A DNA stretch of 64,000 nt. It comes from Eximiradius sp. (lineage in GTDB: Bacteria > Bacteroidota > Ignavibacteria > Kapaibacteriales > UBA2268). A model generated the notes under the pieces. That model saw nothing but the letters and a program-made list of their open reading frames with translations, was not told the DNA's origin and ran no database searches. Positions 1 through 8,750 of the stretch are shown piece after piece (positions within the stretch are counted from its first letter, which is position 1; every line of letters begins with the position of its first letter). Location of the stretch: assembly GCA_937127445.1 (NCBI GenBank), contig CAKZLY010000015.1, positions 124,001 to 188,000 of the forward strand, in the 5' to 3' direction. Position numbers and translations under genes: made by a program.

Positions 1-986
1 TCAATATTAGTTTTGCAAGAATAAAGCAATTTCCCATATTCAAAATATATATTTTTTTCGTAACCTAAATTTTCAATATTAACAACTTTGCCCTTTATTG
101 AATTTATATTTTGAGTTTTCAAGATAAACAAATTTTCAGGTCTAATAGCAAGAGTAAACCTTTCTGGAAGTTCGTGTTTTGCAAGAATATTAATAATATC
201 GCCATTAGCAAGAGCAAAAGATGCTCGAAAATTGTTATATTCAAGAAGTTGGCAGTCGAAAAAATTAATTGGGGTAGAACCTACGAAACTTGCAACAAAT
301 TTATTTTTAGGTAAATTGTAGATTTCATCAGGAGTGCCAATTTGTTGAATTTTGCCATTATTAAGGATGATAATTTTGGTTGCCATTGTCATTGCTTCGA
401 TTTGGTCGTGAGTAACATAGATAGAAATTGCATTCAACGTGCGGTGCAACTTTGTTATTTCTGTTCTCATTTCAACACGCAACTTGGCATCTAAATTAGA
501 TAAGGGTTCGTCGAAGAGTAGAATTCGAGGTTGGCGAATTAATGCACGACCGAGAGCAACTCTTTGGCGTTGTCCGCCGGAAAGTTCCTTAGGTTTTTTA
601 TCGAGGCAATCATTAATTTTAAGGAGCTCAGCTATTTTTTCAACATTAGATTTTATTTGATTTTTTTTGAATTTTTGAATTTGCAACGGAAAAGCTAAGT
701 TCTCAAAAACAGTTAGATGTGGATAAAGGGCATAATTCTGGAAAACCATTCCAATGTTTCTATCCTTAGGAGACAAATCATTGATAATTTTATTGTCGAG
801 ATATATTTCACCTTGAGAGACGTCTTCCAAGCCAGCAATCATTCTCAAAATAGTTGTTTTGCCACAACCTGATGGGCCTACCAGAACAACAAATTCACCT
901 TCGGAGACTTCGAAAGAGATATTTTCAACTGCTTTGGTCCCGTTTGGATATACTTTTTCAATATTTAGTAATTTTAAATAAGCCAT
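1..986 (-). CDS. ABC transporter ATP-binding protein, sugar-importer type (3' end outside window)
   Basis: This is the cytoplasmic ATPase of an ABC importer of the MalK/UgpC/MsmX type. I translated 328 residues from an ATG at 986; the C-terminus lies beyond position 1. Seen in order: Walker A GPSGCGKTT at residues 37-45, signature LSGGQ at 135-139, Walker B ILLFDE at 155-160, H-loop histidine 193, and the start of a C-terminal regulatory (TOBE/OB) domain. The first gene to its right, murQ, is divergent, so co-transport of amino sugars is possible but no permease or binding protein is visible. A weak TAAATTTG -7 element lies at 1012-1005 on this strand. The family is certain; the substrate is not. 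Confidence 0.9.
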   Translation of the reverse strand, partial: MAYLKLLNIEKVYPNGTKAVENISFEVSEGEFVVLVGPSGCGKTTILRMIAGLEDVSQGEIYLDNKIINDLSPKDRNIGMVFQNYALYPHLTVFENLAFPLQIQKFKKNQIKSNVEKIAELLKINDCLDKKPKELSGGQRQRVALGRALIRQPRILLFDEPLSNLDAKLRVEMRTEITKLHRTLNAISIYVTHDQIEAMTMATKIIILNNGKIQQIGTPDEIYNLPKNKFVASFVGSTPINFFDCQLLEYNNFRASFALANGDIINILAKHELPERFTLAIRPENLFILKTQNINSIKGKVVNIENLGYEKNIYFEYGKLLYSCKTNI

Positions 987-1053
987 ACCTACAATTATAA
1001 AAAACAAATTTATTTATTTTTCATAGAATTTCATAAGAAAAGTATTTTTTTGT

Positions 1054-1061
1054 TAATTTTG
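1054..1061 (+). promoter_or_regulatory. -7 promoter element for murQ
   Basis: TAATTTTG matches the Bacteroidota TAnnTTTG -7 element. It lies 40 bases before the murQ start. The -33 element is poor (TTTC about 21 bases upstream). Confidence 0.5.
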
Positions 1062-1101
1062 GTATCAATTTTGAGAATTCTCACTAAAAAAGGGAAGTCC
1101 A

Positions 1102-2037
1102 TTGGAAAGGCAGGAACTATTTAAAAAACTATCTGCACTTGAGACAGAACAGATAAATCCAAACACATTGGATATTGATATAACCTCAATTGAAGAAACA
1201 ATAAGATTAATTAATAACGAAGACAAAAAAGTTGCGTTCGAAATAGAAAAGATTATCCCTGAAATCGCATTAGCAGTTGAAACGATTAAAAACGCTTTTG
1301 AAGTAGGTGGAAGATTATTATATTTTGGTGCCGGAACAAGTGGCAGACTTGGAATACTTGATGCTGCTGAATGCCCACCTACATTTGGGACTTCGTCAGA
1401 AATGGTGGTTGGGGTAATTGCGGGTGGCAAAGAAGCAGTTTTTGTTGCACAGGAAGGTGCAGAAGACAAACCAGAAAATGGTGCAACTGATGTCGAAAAA
1501 TATAATGTTTGCGAAAAAGATGTAGTATGCGGGATTGCAGCATCAGGAAGGACACCTTATGTTATCGGGGCACTGAAAAAAGCAAAAGAAATTGGTTGCA
1601 AAACAATATTAATTTCAACAGTAAGCAAAGAAACTGCAATTGACAATGGAACGATTACTGATATTATGATTTGTGTGCCAGTTGGTCCGGAAGTAATTGC
1701 TGGCTCAACACGTATGAAAAGTGGCACAGCCCAGAAGATGATATTAAATATACTTACAACAGCAAGCATGGTACATATTGGCAAAACATACGGGAATATT
1801 ATGATAGATTTGAAGCCAACGAATATTAAGTTGCAGGAAAGAGCAAAAAGGATTGTAATGAAATTGACAGGGGTTGAATATAATATTGCCGAGAAATATT
1901 TAATATCTACCAATTGGAGTATCAAACACTCTTTGCTTATGATATTAGGTAATATATCATATGAGGAAGCAGAAAGTTTATTGAAAAGTTCTAATGGAAA
2001 AGTGAGATTAGCACTGGGGAAAATACCTCAGAAGTAA
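1102..2037 (+). CDS. murQ: N-acetylmuramic acid 6-phosphate etherase MurQ
   Basis: MurQ cleaves the lactyl ether of MurNAc-6-phosphate to give GlcNAc-6-phosphate and D-lactate in cell-wall recycling, in the cytoplasm. The 311-residue protein has the usual family length and one SIS domain. The hallmark GAGTSGRLG is at residues 76-84, followed by LDAAECPPT, where Glu90 matches the proposed catalytic acid of E. coli MurQ. A second family motif, GPEVIAGSTRMKSGTAQK, is present. The start is a TTG; no in-frame ATG fits better and a purine-rich stretch lies just upstream. It stands alone with its own promoter element and ends in a strong hairpin. Confidence 0.96.
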   Translation: MERQELFKKLSALETEQINPNTLDIDITSIEETIRLINNEDKKVAFEIEKIIPEIALAVETIKNAFEVGGRLLYFGAGTSGRLGILDAAECPPTFGTSSEMVVGVIAGGKEAVFVAQEGAEDKPENGATDVEKYNVCEKDVVCGIAASGRTPYVIGALKKAKEIGCKTILISTVSKETAIDNGTITDIMICVPVGPEVIAGSTRMKSGTAQKMILNILTTASMVHIGKTYGNIMIDLKPTNIKLQERAKRIVMKLTGVEYNIAEKYLISTNWSIKHSLLMILGNISYEEAESLLKSSNGKVRLALGKIPQK

Positions 2038-2070
2038 CAAGTGATACATCGGTATATTAGTTTATATAAA

Positions 2071-2110
2071 AAATAATGTTGCTACAAATAGCAACATTAT
2101 TTTAATTTTT
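2071..2110. terminator. Hairpin terminator between convergent murQ and the tatD-barrel ORF
   Basis: A 13-bp perfect stem (2071-2083 with 2090-2102) around a 6-base loop, with T-rich flank on the right and A-rich flank on the left. It can stop transcripts from both sides. Confidence 0.85.
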
Positions 2111-2135
2111 AACATAGATTTATTTAACTCAATTA

Positions 2136-2885
2136 TCAAAATTTAGGATACCAAAGAATAGATAGGCGTGGAATTGAATAAAATGTTGAAATATCGGTTT
2201 TTCTAATATGATTTGGATCTTGTGGGTTTTTTCTTGGGTCGAATTCCAGATTAGTTTTTTGCAAAGCAAAATTTAGTTTCCATTCGAGCATAAAACATAA
2301 TATGCCTGCATTATTTAAGTCAATATTAACATTGAACCCTAATCCTGTATTTGCAGCTAATTTATTATCATTTTCATATTCTTTACGTCCGAATGGAAAT
2401 TCATCGGAATAAATTCTACGACCATATTTATTAATCAAGTAGGATAATCCAAGGATACCGTAAAAATTGACACGTCCATAAGGATTAGGAGAGATAAAAG
2501 AAGAGAATTCAATAGCGTGATGATGATTAGGGTCAACTTTGTATTTTTCGACATATTCAATACTTTTAGAATAATGATAAGAAGCAGCAACTGTTAAATA
2601 TTTAAGCACTCTGTAACTTGTAATAAACCCATATGAAACTAAACCATCATAAGAAATATCTTGCCCATCATCATAAGTTTCAACAATTGTATTAGTGCCG
2701 AGCATAGGACCAAAACCAAAAGTACGGGGATATAAATCGTAAATATCTTCTTTTGGTGAAGCATCTTCGAAATCATCATCATAAACTGTTGCTCTCGATT
2801 GAGCGAAAGCGGTTGTTGAGAAAAATAACAGGGAAATCAATAATATTGATAAATTAAAAAGCTTTTTTGCATTTTTAGTAGTCAT
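2136..2885 (-). CDS. Putative outer-membrane beta-barrel protein, internal in-frame start
   Basis: I propose that this 249-residue protein is translated separately from the ATG at 2885, codon 243 of the tatD ORF. In mRNA sense, a GAGG lies 8 bases before the ATG. From here the product has a textbook signal peptide: Lys-containing n-region (residues 2-9), a hydrophobic core ending STTAFA, and signal peptidase cleavage before Gln28. The mature part has alternating beta strands and ends in Lys-Phe, as outer-membrane barrels do. It resembles the outer-membrane beta-barrel proteins common in Bacteroidota; I cannot name its function. The n-region doubles as the conserved C-terminal helix of TatD. 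Translation as a fused protein only is the alternative. Confidence 0.7.
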   Translation of the reverse strand: MTTKNAKKLFNLSILLISLLFFSTTAFAQSRATVYDDDFEDASPKEDIYDLYPRTFGFGPMLGTNTIVETYDDGQDISYDGLVSYGFITSYRVLKYLTVAASYHYSKSIEYVEKYKVDPNHHHAIEFSSFISPNPYGRVNFYGILGLSYLINKYGRRIYSDEFPFGRKEYENDNKLAANTGLGFNVNIDLNNAGILCFMLEWKLNFALQKTNLEFDPRKNPQDPNHIRKTDISTFYSIPRLSILWYPKF

Positions 2886-3611
2886 CGAAATAACCTCATT
2901 TATTGGGATAGACTTTATTTCAGATATTTTCTGAGCAATTAATTTGAGAAACTTTGGTTCGTTACGCTTGCCACGATGTGGAATTGGAGCCATCCACGGA
3001 GCATCTGTTTCCAGAAGCAAGTTTTCGATAGGTGTTTGACGCACAACATTTGTTAGTTGAGTAGCATTTTTAAATGTAATATTTCCAGTAAAAGATATGA
3101 AAAAACCTAAATCAACGGCTTGCCGCATCATTTCTATATCGCCTGAAAAACAATGAAGAATACCACGCAAATTACCATCTTGATTTTGTTCCAGAATTTG
3201 CATCAAGTCTTCGTCGCTTTCACGGTTATGAATAATTATTGGCAGCTGTAAGTTTTTTGCGATAGCAATTTGGTCGGCAAAGCATTTTTTCTGAATATCA
3301 GTGGGAGAAAAGTCGTAATAGTAATCTAAGCCAATTTCTCCGATTGCAACAGTCTTATTATTTTCTTGAGCAATACTTTCTATTTCGTTTAAAACTTTCT
3401 TATTGACTTCAAAAGAATTATGTGGATGCACACCAATGCCGTTGAAAAGGCAATCGTAGCTGGAAACAATTTTCAGCAACGAAGCAAAAGTTTTAGGTTC
3501 GATGGCTGGAACGATAAGATATTCGACACCATCGTTAATTGCTTGATTTATAACATCATCTCGGTCTTTGTCAAATCTTTCTGTATCTATATGACAATGA
3601 GTATCAATCAT
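2136..3611 (-). CDS. TatD-family metal-dependent DNase fused in frame to an outer-membrane beta-barrel protein
   Basis: This 491-codon ORF holds two proteins. Residues 1 to about 254 are a full-length TatD/YcfH hydrolase, a cytoplasmic TIM-barrel metal nuclease. Metal ligands are visible: HCH at 5-7, Glu92 in GEIGLDY, His128, His153 in HCFSG and Asp203 in LETDAPW. The TatD fold should end near residue 254, but no stop codon follows. The frame runs straight on into a hydrophobic stretch, a cleavage-like AFA-Q site at 268-271 and a roughly 220-residue beta-rich C-terminal part ending in phenylalanine, typical of outer-membrane proteins. A shotgun fusion of nuclease and barrel makes little topological sense, so the barrel is probably made from the internal start at 2885 (separate entry). 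The 5' end overlaps bcp by 8 bases. Confidence 0.85.
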   Translation of the reverse strand: MIDTHCHIDTERFDKDRDDVINQAINDGVEYLIVPAIEPKTFASLLKIVSSYDCLFNGIGVHPHNSFEVNKKVLNEIESIAQENNKTVAIGEIGLDYYYDFSPTDIQKKCFADQIAIAKNLQLPIIIHNRESDEDLMQILEQNQDGNLRGILHCFSGDIEMMRQAVDLGFFISFTGNITFKNATQLTNVVRQTPIENLLLETDAPWMAPIPHRGKRNEPKFLKLIAQKISEIKSIPINEVISMTTKNAKKLFNLSILLISLLFFSTTAFAQSRATVYDDDFEDASPKEDIYDLYPRTFGFGPMLGTNTIVETYDDGQDISYDGLVSYGFITSYRVLKYLTVAASYHYSKSIEYVEKYKVDPNHHHAIEFSSFISPNPYGRVNFYGILGLSYLINKYGRRIYSDEFPFGRKEYENDNKLAANTGLGFNVNIDLNNAGILCFMLEWKLNFALQKTNLEFDPRKNPQDPNHIRKTDISTFYSIPRLSILWYPKF

Positions 3612-4074
3612 TTTGTAGTTTTTTTAGTTCTTCAATAATTTGCTGGGCATGGTTTTCAGGTTTAACTTTATAGTTAGCATACTTAATAATGCCGTCAGGC
3701 GAAATAATAAAAGTTGAGCGAATGACGCCAATATACTTTTTACCATACATAGATTTTTCGCCTATAGTATAAAATTTTTGACAAATTTCTTTACTTTCGT
3801 CGCTAATTAAATAAAAATTCAAATTAAATTTTTCAATAAATTTTTTGTGAGATAATGGGCTATCAGGGCTGATGCCAATGACGACAGCGCCAAGTTTGGT
3901 AATTTCTTCCATACCATCACGGAAAGAACAAGCTTCTTTAGTGCAACCAGAAGTATTATCTTTTGGATAGAAATACACAACAAGCCATTTCCCAGCGAAA
4001 TCATTACTACTAATAATTTCGCCATTAGCAGTATATCCGCTAAAATCGGGTGATTTATCATTAATTTTTAACAT
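3604..4074 (-). CDS. bcp: Thioredoxin-dependent thiol peroxidase, Bcp/PrxQ type
   Basis: A cytoplasmic peroxiredoxin that reduces hydrogen peroxide and organic peroxides with thioredoxin as donor. At 156 residues it has the normal PrxQ length. The peroxidatic Cys44 sits in KDNTSGCTKEAC and the resolving Cys49 is five residues on, which defines the atypical two-cysteine PrxQ class. An AGGAG lies at ideal distance before the ATG. The gene starts 8 bases after dnaX ends and overlaps tatD by 8 bases, so it is within the long minus-strand transcript. Confidence 0.95.
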   Translation of the reverse strand: MLKINDKSPDFSGYTANGEIISSNDFAGKWLVVYFYPKDNTSGCTKEACSFRDGMEEITKLGAVVIGISPDSPLSHKKFIEKFNLNFYLISDESKEICQKFYTIGEKSMYGKKYIGVIRSTFIISPDGIIKYANYKVKPENHAQQIIEELKKLQND

Positions 4075-4082
4075 AGATACTC

Positions 4083-5699
4083 CTATTTAATTTCAACTGC
4101 ACCAAATAAATCAATAATTTTTTTTTCAATGGGATGCTTTTCTTTATCATCCGTTATTTCGTTATTGAGGGACGATTTTTCTTGCGCTTCCGTGTTAATT
4201 TTGTCATTATTATGTTTTTGAAACACTTCAAGCACAATGTCGTCAATCAATACAAATTCGGATAAGTATTTTTGTAGTTCGGTTAAGTTTCGTTTTAATG
4301 TTTGGTAAATAATTTTGTTTTCGTGTTTAATCGATAGAATATTATTATTCAATTCAATATCGCAATTTATTAATTCAGCAAATATAGGATTACGTTTTGC
4401 GATTTCTTGGATTATGGAATTATTATTTGCTAAAAATTGTTGAACAGATATTTTTTCTGTTGCAATATTATGAGTTTCTGGTTTATTTATTGAAGATTTG
4501 ATCTTTTCAACTGACACAGAGCTCTCATTTGTTGTATAAATTACATAATTACCTGATTTAATTTGTCTTATTTCCTCGATTAGTGATTTTAATTCTATTG
4601 CTTTATCCATTTCAGCCATATTAATGAGTGCAAGTTCAAATCGGACACGAGGTTGAGGCAAGTATTTAATAGCTTGTTCTGTATTATTAATAATATGGAT
4701 GTAACGCAAAATATCAGATTTAGAGATTTTTTTTGATACTTCGAGATATTTCTTTTCAAATTCTTTGCTTGTATTTAGCAGTTTGGTATTTTTTGTAATA
4801 ATAACAGTTAAGATATTGCGAAAATGTTCGAGCAATCCGCTTAGAACTTCTTGAATTTCATAACCTTGTGAAATAACAATTTGAGACAGTTCAAAAACTT
4901 TGGCGGAATCTTTGTTTGAGATTGATTCTGATAATTGAAAGAAAAAATCTTCATCAAGCAAATGAAGTGATTTAGCCATTTCACTGTAACTAACATTTTT
5001 ACCACAAAGGGCAATTACTTGGTCGAAAATACTCTGGGAATCACGCATAGAGCCATCGGCTTTTTTTGCAATAGTAAACAGTGATTCTTCATCTATATTT
5101 ATTTCTTCTTTTTTGGCAATGTTTCGAAGTTGATATACAATATCGGGAATTTCCATACGGCGGAAGTCGAAACGCTGACAGCGACTAATGATGGTAGCAG
5201 GAACTTTATGAGCTTCGGTTGTGGCAAATACGAAGAGTAAATGAGATGGAGGCTCCTCCAATATTTTAAGAAGTGCGTTGAAAGCAGAAGTAGATAGCAT
5301 ATGAACTTCGTCGATAATGTACATTTTAAATTTGCCCTGCGACGGTGGATACTTGGCATTTTCACGAAGTGTTCGTACATCGTCAACACTATTGTTAGAA
5401 GCTCCGTCAATTTCAATGATATCAATAGAACGATTGTTCAATGCTGCTTCGCAATTAGTGCACTGATTACAAGGTTCGGAATCAACCAGTTGCGAACAAT
5501 TGACAGCACGGGCTAATATTCGTGCGGTGGTGGTCTTCCCTACTCCGCGTGGCCCGCAAAAAAGATAAGCGTGATGAATTCTACCAGTTTTAATGGCATT
5601 TTTCAAAGTTGTTGTGATATGCTCCTGCCCAACGACATTATTGAAAGTAAGTGGTCGCCATTTTCTTGCAGTTACAATAAACTCTTGGTTTTTATTCAT
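4083..5699 (-). CDS. dnaX: DNA polymerase III subunit gamma/tau
   Basis: The clamp-loader ATPase that links the replisome and loads the beta clamp. Of 538 residues, the first 370 are the conserved AAA+ and collar domains: Walker A GPRGVGKTT (49-57), a four-cysteine zinc module (Cys68, 77, 80, 83), Walker B IIDE (128-131) and the SRC motif (172-174). The remaining tail is low in similarity, Asn/Lys/Ile-rich and shorter than E. coli tau. A run of nine A near the very end of the gene, and one of eight in domain III, are the only slippage candidates; neither would make a sensible gamma form. Replication partners dnaE and holB lie elsewhere in this window. Confidence 0.96.
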   Translation of the reverse strand: MNKNQEFIVTARKWRPLTFNNVVGQEHITTTLKNAIKTGRIHHAYLFCGPRGVGKTTTARILARAVNCSQLVDSEPCNQCTNCEAALNNRSIDIIEIDGASNNSVDDVRTLRENAKYPPSQGKFKMYIIDEVHMLSTSAFNALLKILEEPPSHLLFVFATTEAHKVPATIISRCQRFDFRRMEIPDIVYQLRNIAKKEEINIDEESLFTIAKKADGSMRDSQSIFDQVIALCGKNVSYSEMAKSLHLLDEDFFFQLSESISNKDSAKVFELSQIVISQGYEIQEVLSGLLEHFRNILTVIITKNTKLLNTSKEFEKKYLEVSKKISKSDILRYIHIINNTEQAIKYLPQPRVRFELALINMAEMDKAIELKSLIEEIRQIKSGNYVIYTTNESSVSVEKIKSSINKPETHNIATEKISVQQFLANNNSIIQEIAKRNPIFAELINCDIELNNNILSIKHENKIIYQTLKRNLTELQKYLSEFVLIDDIVLEVFQKHNNDKINTEAQEKSSLNNEITDDKEKHPIEKKIIDLFGAVEIK

Positions 5700-5782
5700 A
5701 CGATGCTACCAATTGAAAAATACTATTGCAATATATAAAAAAAACATAAAACAAAAATTAAATTTATCAAAGCAGTCCAATA

Positions 5783-6958
5783 TTATAACAATTCAATGGC
5801 AGCATTAACCATTGTAAGTACACCTGTTTTCATTGCAAGTTCATCAGGATTAAGCTTTGAGTTATGCAATGGGATAATTTCGTTATCCAAAGCATTTTTC
5901 ACCCCAAGGAGCCAGAAAACTGAAGGGACTTCACGCGCAAAATATGCAAAGTCTTCAGCCCACATTTTTGGTTCAAAATTATGTACTTTATCATTGCCAA
6001 GCAAAGAAACAGTAATTGTTTTAAATTTTTCTGCTAATTCTGCATCATTAATTAAGGCGGGAAAACCTTTTCGGATTTCTACATTACATTTAACATCGAA
6101 TAGTGAAGATAATTGACGCGAATTATGTTCAATTAATTTATGGAGTTTTGAACGTAATTCTGCATCAAAAGTGCGTAATGTGCCTTGCATAGAAACAAAA
6201 TCTGGGAATACGTTTGTGGCTTTGCCACCAATGACAGATGTAACAGAAAGAACAGCGGGAGAAAAAGGATTTTTGTTTTTGTTGAGCATAGTTTGCAAAT
6301 GAATGATTAAATGAGCAGCAACAACAAGTGGGTCGTTGCCCATATGAGGCTGAGCTGCGTGAGAACCTTTCCCATACAAATTCCAATATAGTTCATCGGC
6401 GGCAGCCATAACCGGACCAGCCGAGACGGCAATCTCGCCTGTATTTAATTCAGGGTATATATGTTGCCCTAAAATAAATTTTGGGCGAGGATTATCGAGA
6501 ACACCTGCTTTAATCATTTTCAAAGCACCACCGGGAATTGATTCCTCGGAAGGCTGAAAAATAAGTTTGATGGTCCCATTGAGATGGTTTTCAAATTTTT
6601 TTAAAATAATTGCTGAGCCAAGAAGCATAGCAGTGTGAAGGTCATGACCACAAGCATGCATTATACCGTGATTTTGAGAAGCGAAAGGCACGTCTGTTTC
6701 TTCTTTGATAGGGAGCGCATCAATATCTGCACGCAAGGCAAGGCAATTTTTGCCATAACCGATAACCCCGACAACACCCGTTTCTGTAATTCGCTTATAT
6801 TCAATGTTATTTTCTTTTAAAATACTAATAATAAATTCAGTAGTAGCAAATTCCTTATTTGACAATTCAGGATTTTGGTGAATTTTTCGGCGAAAATCTA
6901 CCACTTGTTGGTAAATTTCTTCTACTTGATTATTAATCTCAATAATTGAAGGTTTCAT
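5783..6958 (-). CDS. M20-family amidohydrolase (N-acyl-amino-acid or hippurate hydrolase type)
   Basis: A zinc-dependent M20D hydrolase, probably releasing acyl groups from N-acylated amino acids in the cytoplasm. The 391-residue protein has the metal motif HACGHD at 101-106 (Cys103 and His105 as ligands), a QPSEES motif with the catalytic and metal-binding glutamates, and the inserted dimerisation domain. I start it at the ATG at 6958; a TTG three codons upstream is possible, and neither has a good ribosome site. It follows the receiver-kinase gene by about a dozen bases and precedes dnaX by 83. Exact substrate cannot be read from sequence. Confidence 0.9.
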   Translation of the reverse strand: MKPSIIEINNQVEEIYQQVVDFRRKIHQNPELSNKEFATTEFIISILKENNIEYKRITETGVVGVIGYGKNCLALRADIDALPIKEETDVPFASQNHGIMHACGHDLHTAMLLGSAIILKKFENHLNGTIKLIFQPSEESIPGGALKMIKAGVLDNPRPKFILGQHIYPELNTGEIAVSAGPVMAAADELYWNLYGKGSHAAQPHMGNDPLVVAAHLIIHLQTMLNKNKNPFSPAVLSVTSVIGGKATNVFPDFVSMQGTLRTFDAELRSKLHKLIEHNSRQLSSLFDVKCNVEIRKGFPALINDAELAEKFKTITVSLLGNDKVHNFEPKMWAEDFAYFAREVPSVFWLLGVKNALDNEIIPLHNSKLNPDELAMKTGVLTMVNAAIELL

Positions 6959-6970
6959 ATAAATCAAAAA

Positions 6971-8068
6971 TTAATTGATACATTTTAGTTTAATATTGAT
7001 TTTTGTATATTTATTTAATTCGCTTTCAATATTAAAAGTGCCTTCATAAATTTTAACTAAGCGCTGAATAATAGCAAGTCCGAGTCCTAATCCTTGCTGT
7101 TCGTAGAAATCTCGTTTAAATTGTTTCATAGCACTTAATTGCATAATTTCAGGGTTGCTAAGCCCTCTTCCGTTGTCAATACATTCGATTATATATTCAT
7201 TTCCAATAACTAATCCAGAAATATTAATATTATTAGTTTGTTCGTTGGAGAATTTAACAGCATTTTCAAGCAATTCTTTAATAATAAAGTTCAAATGTTC
7301 TTCGTAAATTTTAATATTGCTATTTTCGAAATTATAAGAAATATTATGCTTTTTCCCTTTTGTATTAATAAAACCGTGTATTAAATTTTCAATTCTATTT
7401 TTTGGAAGAAAAGAAACAGCATTTCGAGCGGTAACAAGCTTATCAACATCAGCAAGAATTATTTCAGTATCGACAAAAAGTAAGTATCGAATAATCAGTT
7501 CATTTAATCTATTGGCTGCTTGATACAAAACTTTGTAGAATTCATTCAGTTCCTGTTGAGAGAGTGTGTTGCCAAATTTCACCAAATAATCAGCTGAGCC
7601 AATAATTCCATTCAGAGGGGTGCGAAGTTCGTGCGGCAATGAACTTGCAAGATTAAGGCTTAACTGTTTTATTGAATTTTCGGAAATATATTTGATATCT
7701 TTAGTTTTTTTGAGTAGATTATCAATTTTAATCCATAGTGCTTCGGGAGTAAATGGCTTTGAGAGGAAATCATCTGCTCCAATATTGATGCTTTCCTGTA
7801 TTTGTTTCTTGTTTTCTAAAGTTGAAACTACGATGATTGGAATGCTAATTGTACTAATTGAACTTCTAAGATTTTTAATCAATTCAAAACCATTGAGTTC
7901 CGGCATCATTAAATCACAGACAATTAAATCTGGCTTAGATTCTAATGCCATTTTGAGTCCGGTTTTGCCATCAGTAGCTGTAATTACATTAAAACCTGTA
8001 GCGATAAGAACATCTTTTACATTTCTTAAGATGAGCTTATCATCATCTATAACTAAAATCGTTTTCAT
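6971..8068 (-). CDS. Receiver domain-histidine kinase hybrid (REC-HisKA-HATPase)
   Basis: A soluble signalling protein of 365 residues with no membrane segment. An N-terminal receiver has the acidic pair at 8-9, phospho-acceptor Asp52 and Lys104. A HisKA domain follows with His146 in SLPHELRTPLNG, then a HATPase domain with an N-box (LLENAVKFS), IDNGRGLS and a GLGLGLAI ATP lid. Receiver-first order suggests it is phosphorylated by another kinase, or that the receiver gates its own kinase. It is packed tightly between ubiE (1 base) and the M20 gene. A second protein of the same architecture is at 33265-34410. Confidence 0.93.
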   Translation of the reverse strand: MKTILVIDDDKLILRNVKDVLIATGFNVITATDGKTGLKMALESKPDLIVCDLMMPELNGFELIKNLRSSISTISIPIIVVSTLENKKQIQESINIGADDFLSKPFTPEALWIKIDNLLKKTKDIKYISENSIKQLSLNLASSLPHELRTPLNGIIGSADYLVKFGNTLSQQELNEFYKVLYQAANRLNELIIRYLLFVDTEIILADVDKLVTARNAVSFLPKNRIENLIHGFINTKGKKHNISYNFENSNIKIYEEHLNFIIKELLENAVKFSNEQTNNINISGLVIGNEYIIECIDNGRGLSNPEIMQLSAMKQFKRDFYEQQGLGLGLAIIQRLVKIYEGTFNIESELNKYTKINIKLKCIN

Positions 8069-8069
8069 A

Positions 8070-8750
8070 TTATTTTTCTAATATATATATATACGCTATA
8101 CCAAATGTCAGGCTGTAATAATTCATTTTTACAAAATCAGCAGAGTTTCGAGCTATATTAAAAAAATCATTCCTGCAAGGGAATTTGGCAGCAGTTTTAG
8201 GTAAATAGGTATAGGCTTCTTTTGAGCGGGCAAAAATTTTTCCGATAAATGGCATAATGTATTTAGAATAAATATTATAAATAAATCTAAAGAATGAATT
8301 TTTGGGTTGTCCGAACTCCAAAATAACGGCTTTACCACCTGGCTTAAGAACACGGTGCATTTCAGAAAGAGATTTATTAACATTATCAACATTTCTTATA
8401 CCAAAACCAATTGAAACGATGTCGAAAGTAGCATCTTCAAAAGGTAAATTTAGAGCATCACCTTGAATAAACTGGACAGAACTATTTCGTTTGCTTGCTT
8501 TTTGACGGGCAATTTCGAGCATTTCTCTGCAAAAATCAATACCGATAATATTTGGTGTAAAACGTTCGAATTCAAAGGCAAAATCCCCAGTACCACAAGC
8601 AATATCAAGCACTTTTGAACTATTGTCGGGCGAAGCTAAAAGAACTGATTTTCGTCTCCACTTTTTATGAATACCGAAAGAAAGAATATCGTTTAATAAA
8701 TCATACTTTTTTGAAATAGAAGCAAACATATTTTGGACGAATTGACTCAT
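8070..8750 (-). CDS. ubiE: Demethylmenaquinone methyltransferase UbiE/MenG
   Basis: SAM-dependent C-methyltransferase of the last step of menaquinone synthesis (possibly ubiquinone in other phyla; Bacteroidota use menaquinone). The 226 residues match family length. The SAM site VLDIACGTGDF is at about 47-57, followed by IGIDFCREML and the UbiE motifs GFGIRNV and EMHRVLKPGG. Its start overlaps the end of the TPR gene by 4 bases (ATGA), so translation is likely coupled. Confidence 0.95.
   Translation of the reverse strand: MSQFVQNMFASISKKYDLLNDILSFGIHKKWRRKSVLLASPDNSSKVLDIACGTGDFAFEFERFTPNIIGIDFCREMLEIARQKASKRNSSVQFIQGDALNLPFEDATFDIVSIGFGIRNVDNVNKSLSEMHRVLKPGGKAVILEFGQPKNSFFRFIYNIYSKYIMPFIGKIFARSKEAYTYLPKTAAKFPCRNDFFNIARNSADFVKMNYYSLTFGIAYIYILEK

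Noticed and set aside
1065-1469. Long open frame antisense to murQ
   Set aside because: Shadow of a conserved gene on the other strand; no ribosome site or recognisable protein.
4118-4734. A-runs of nine (4118-4126) and eight (4727-4734) in dnaX as frameshift sites for a gamma form
   Set aside because: The first changes only the last dozen residues and the second falls inside the collar domain, so neither gives a useful short form.
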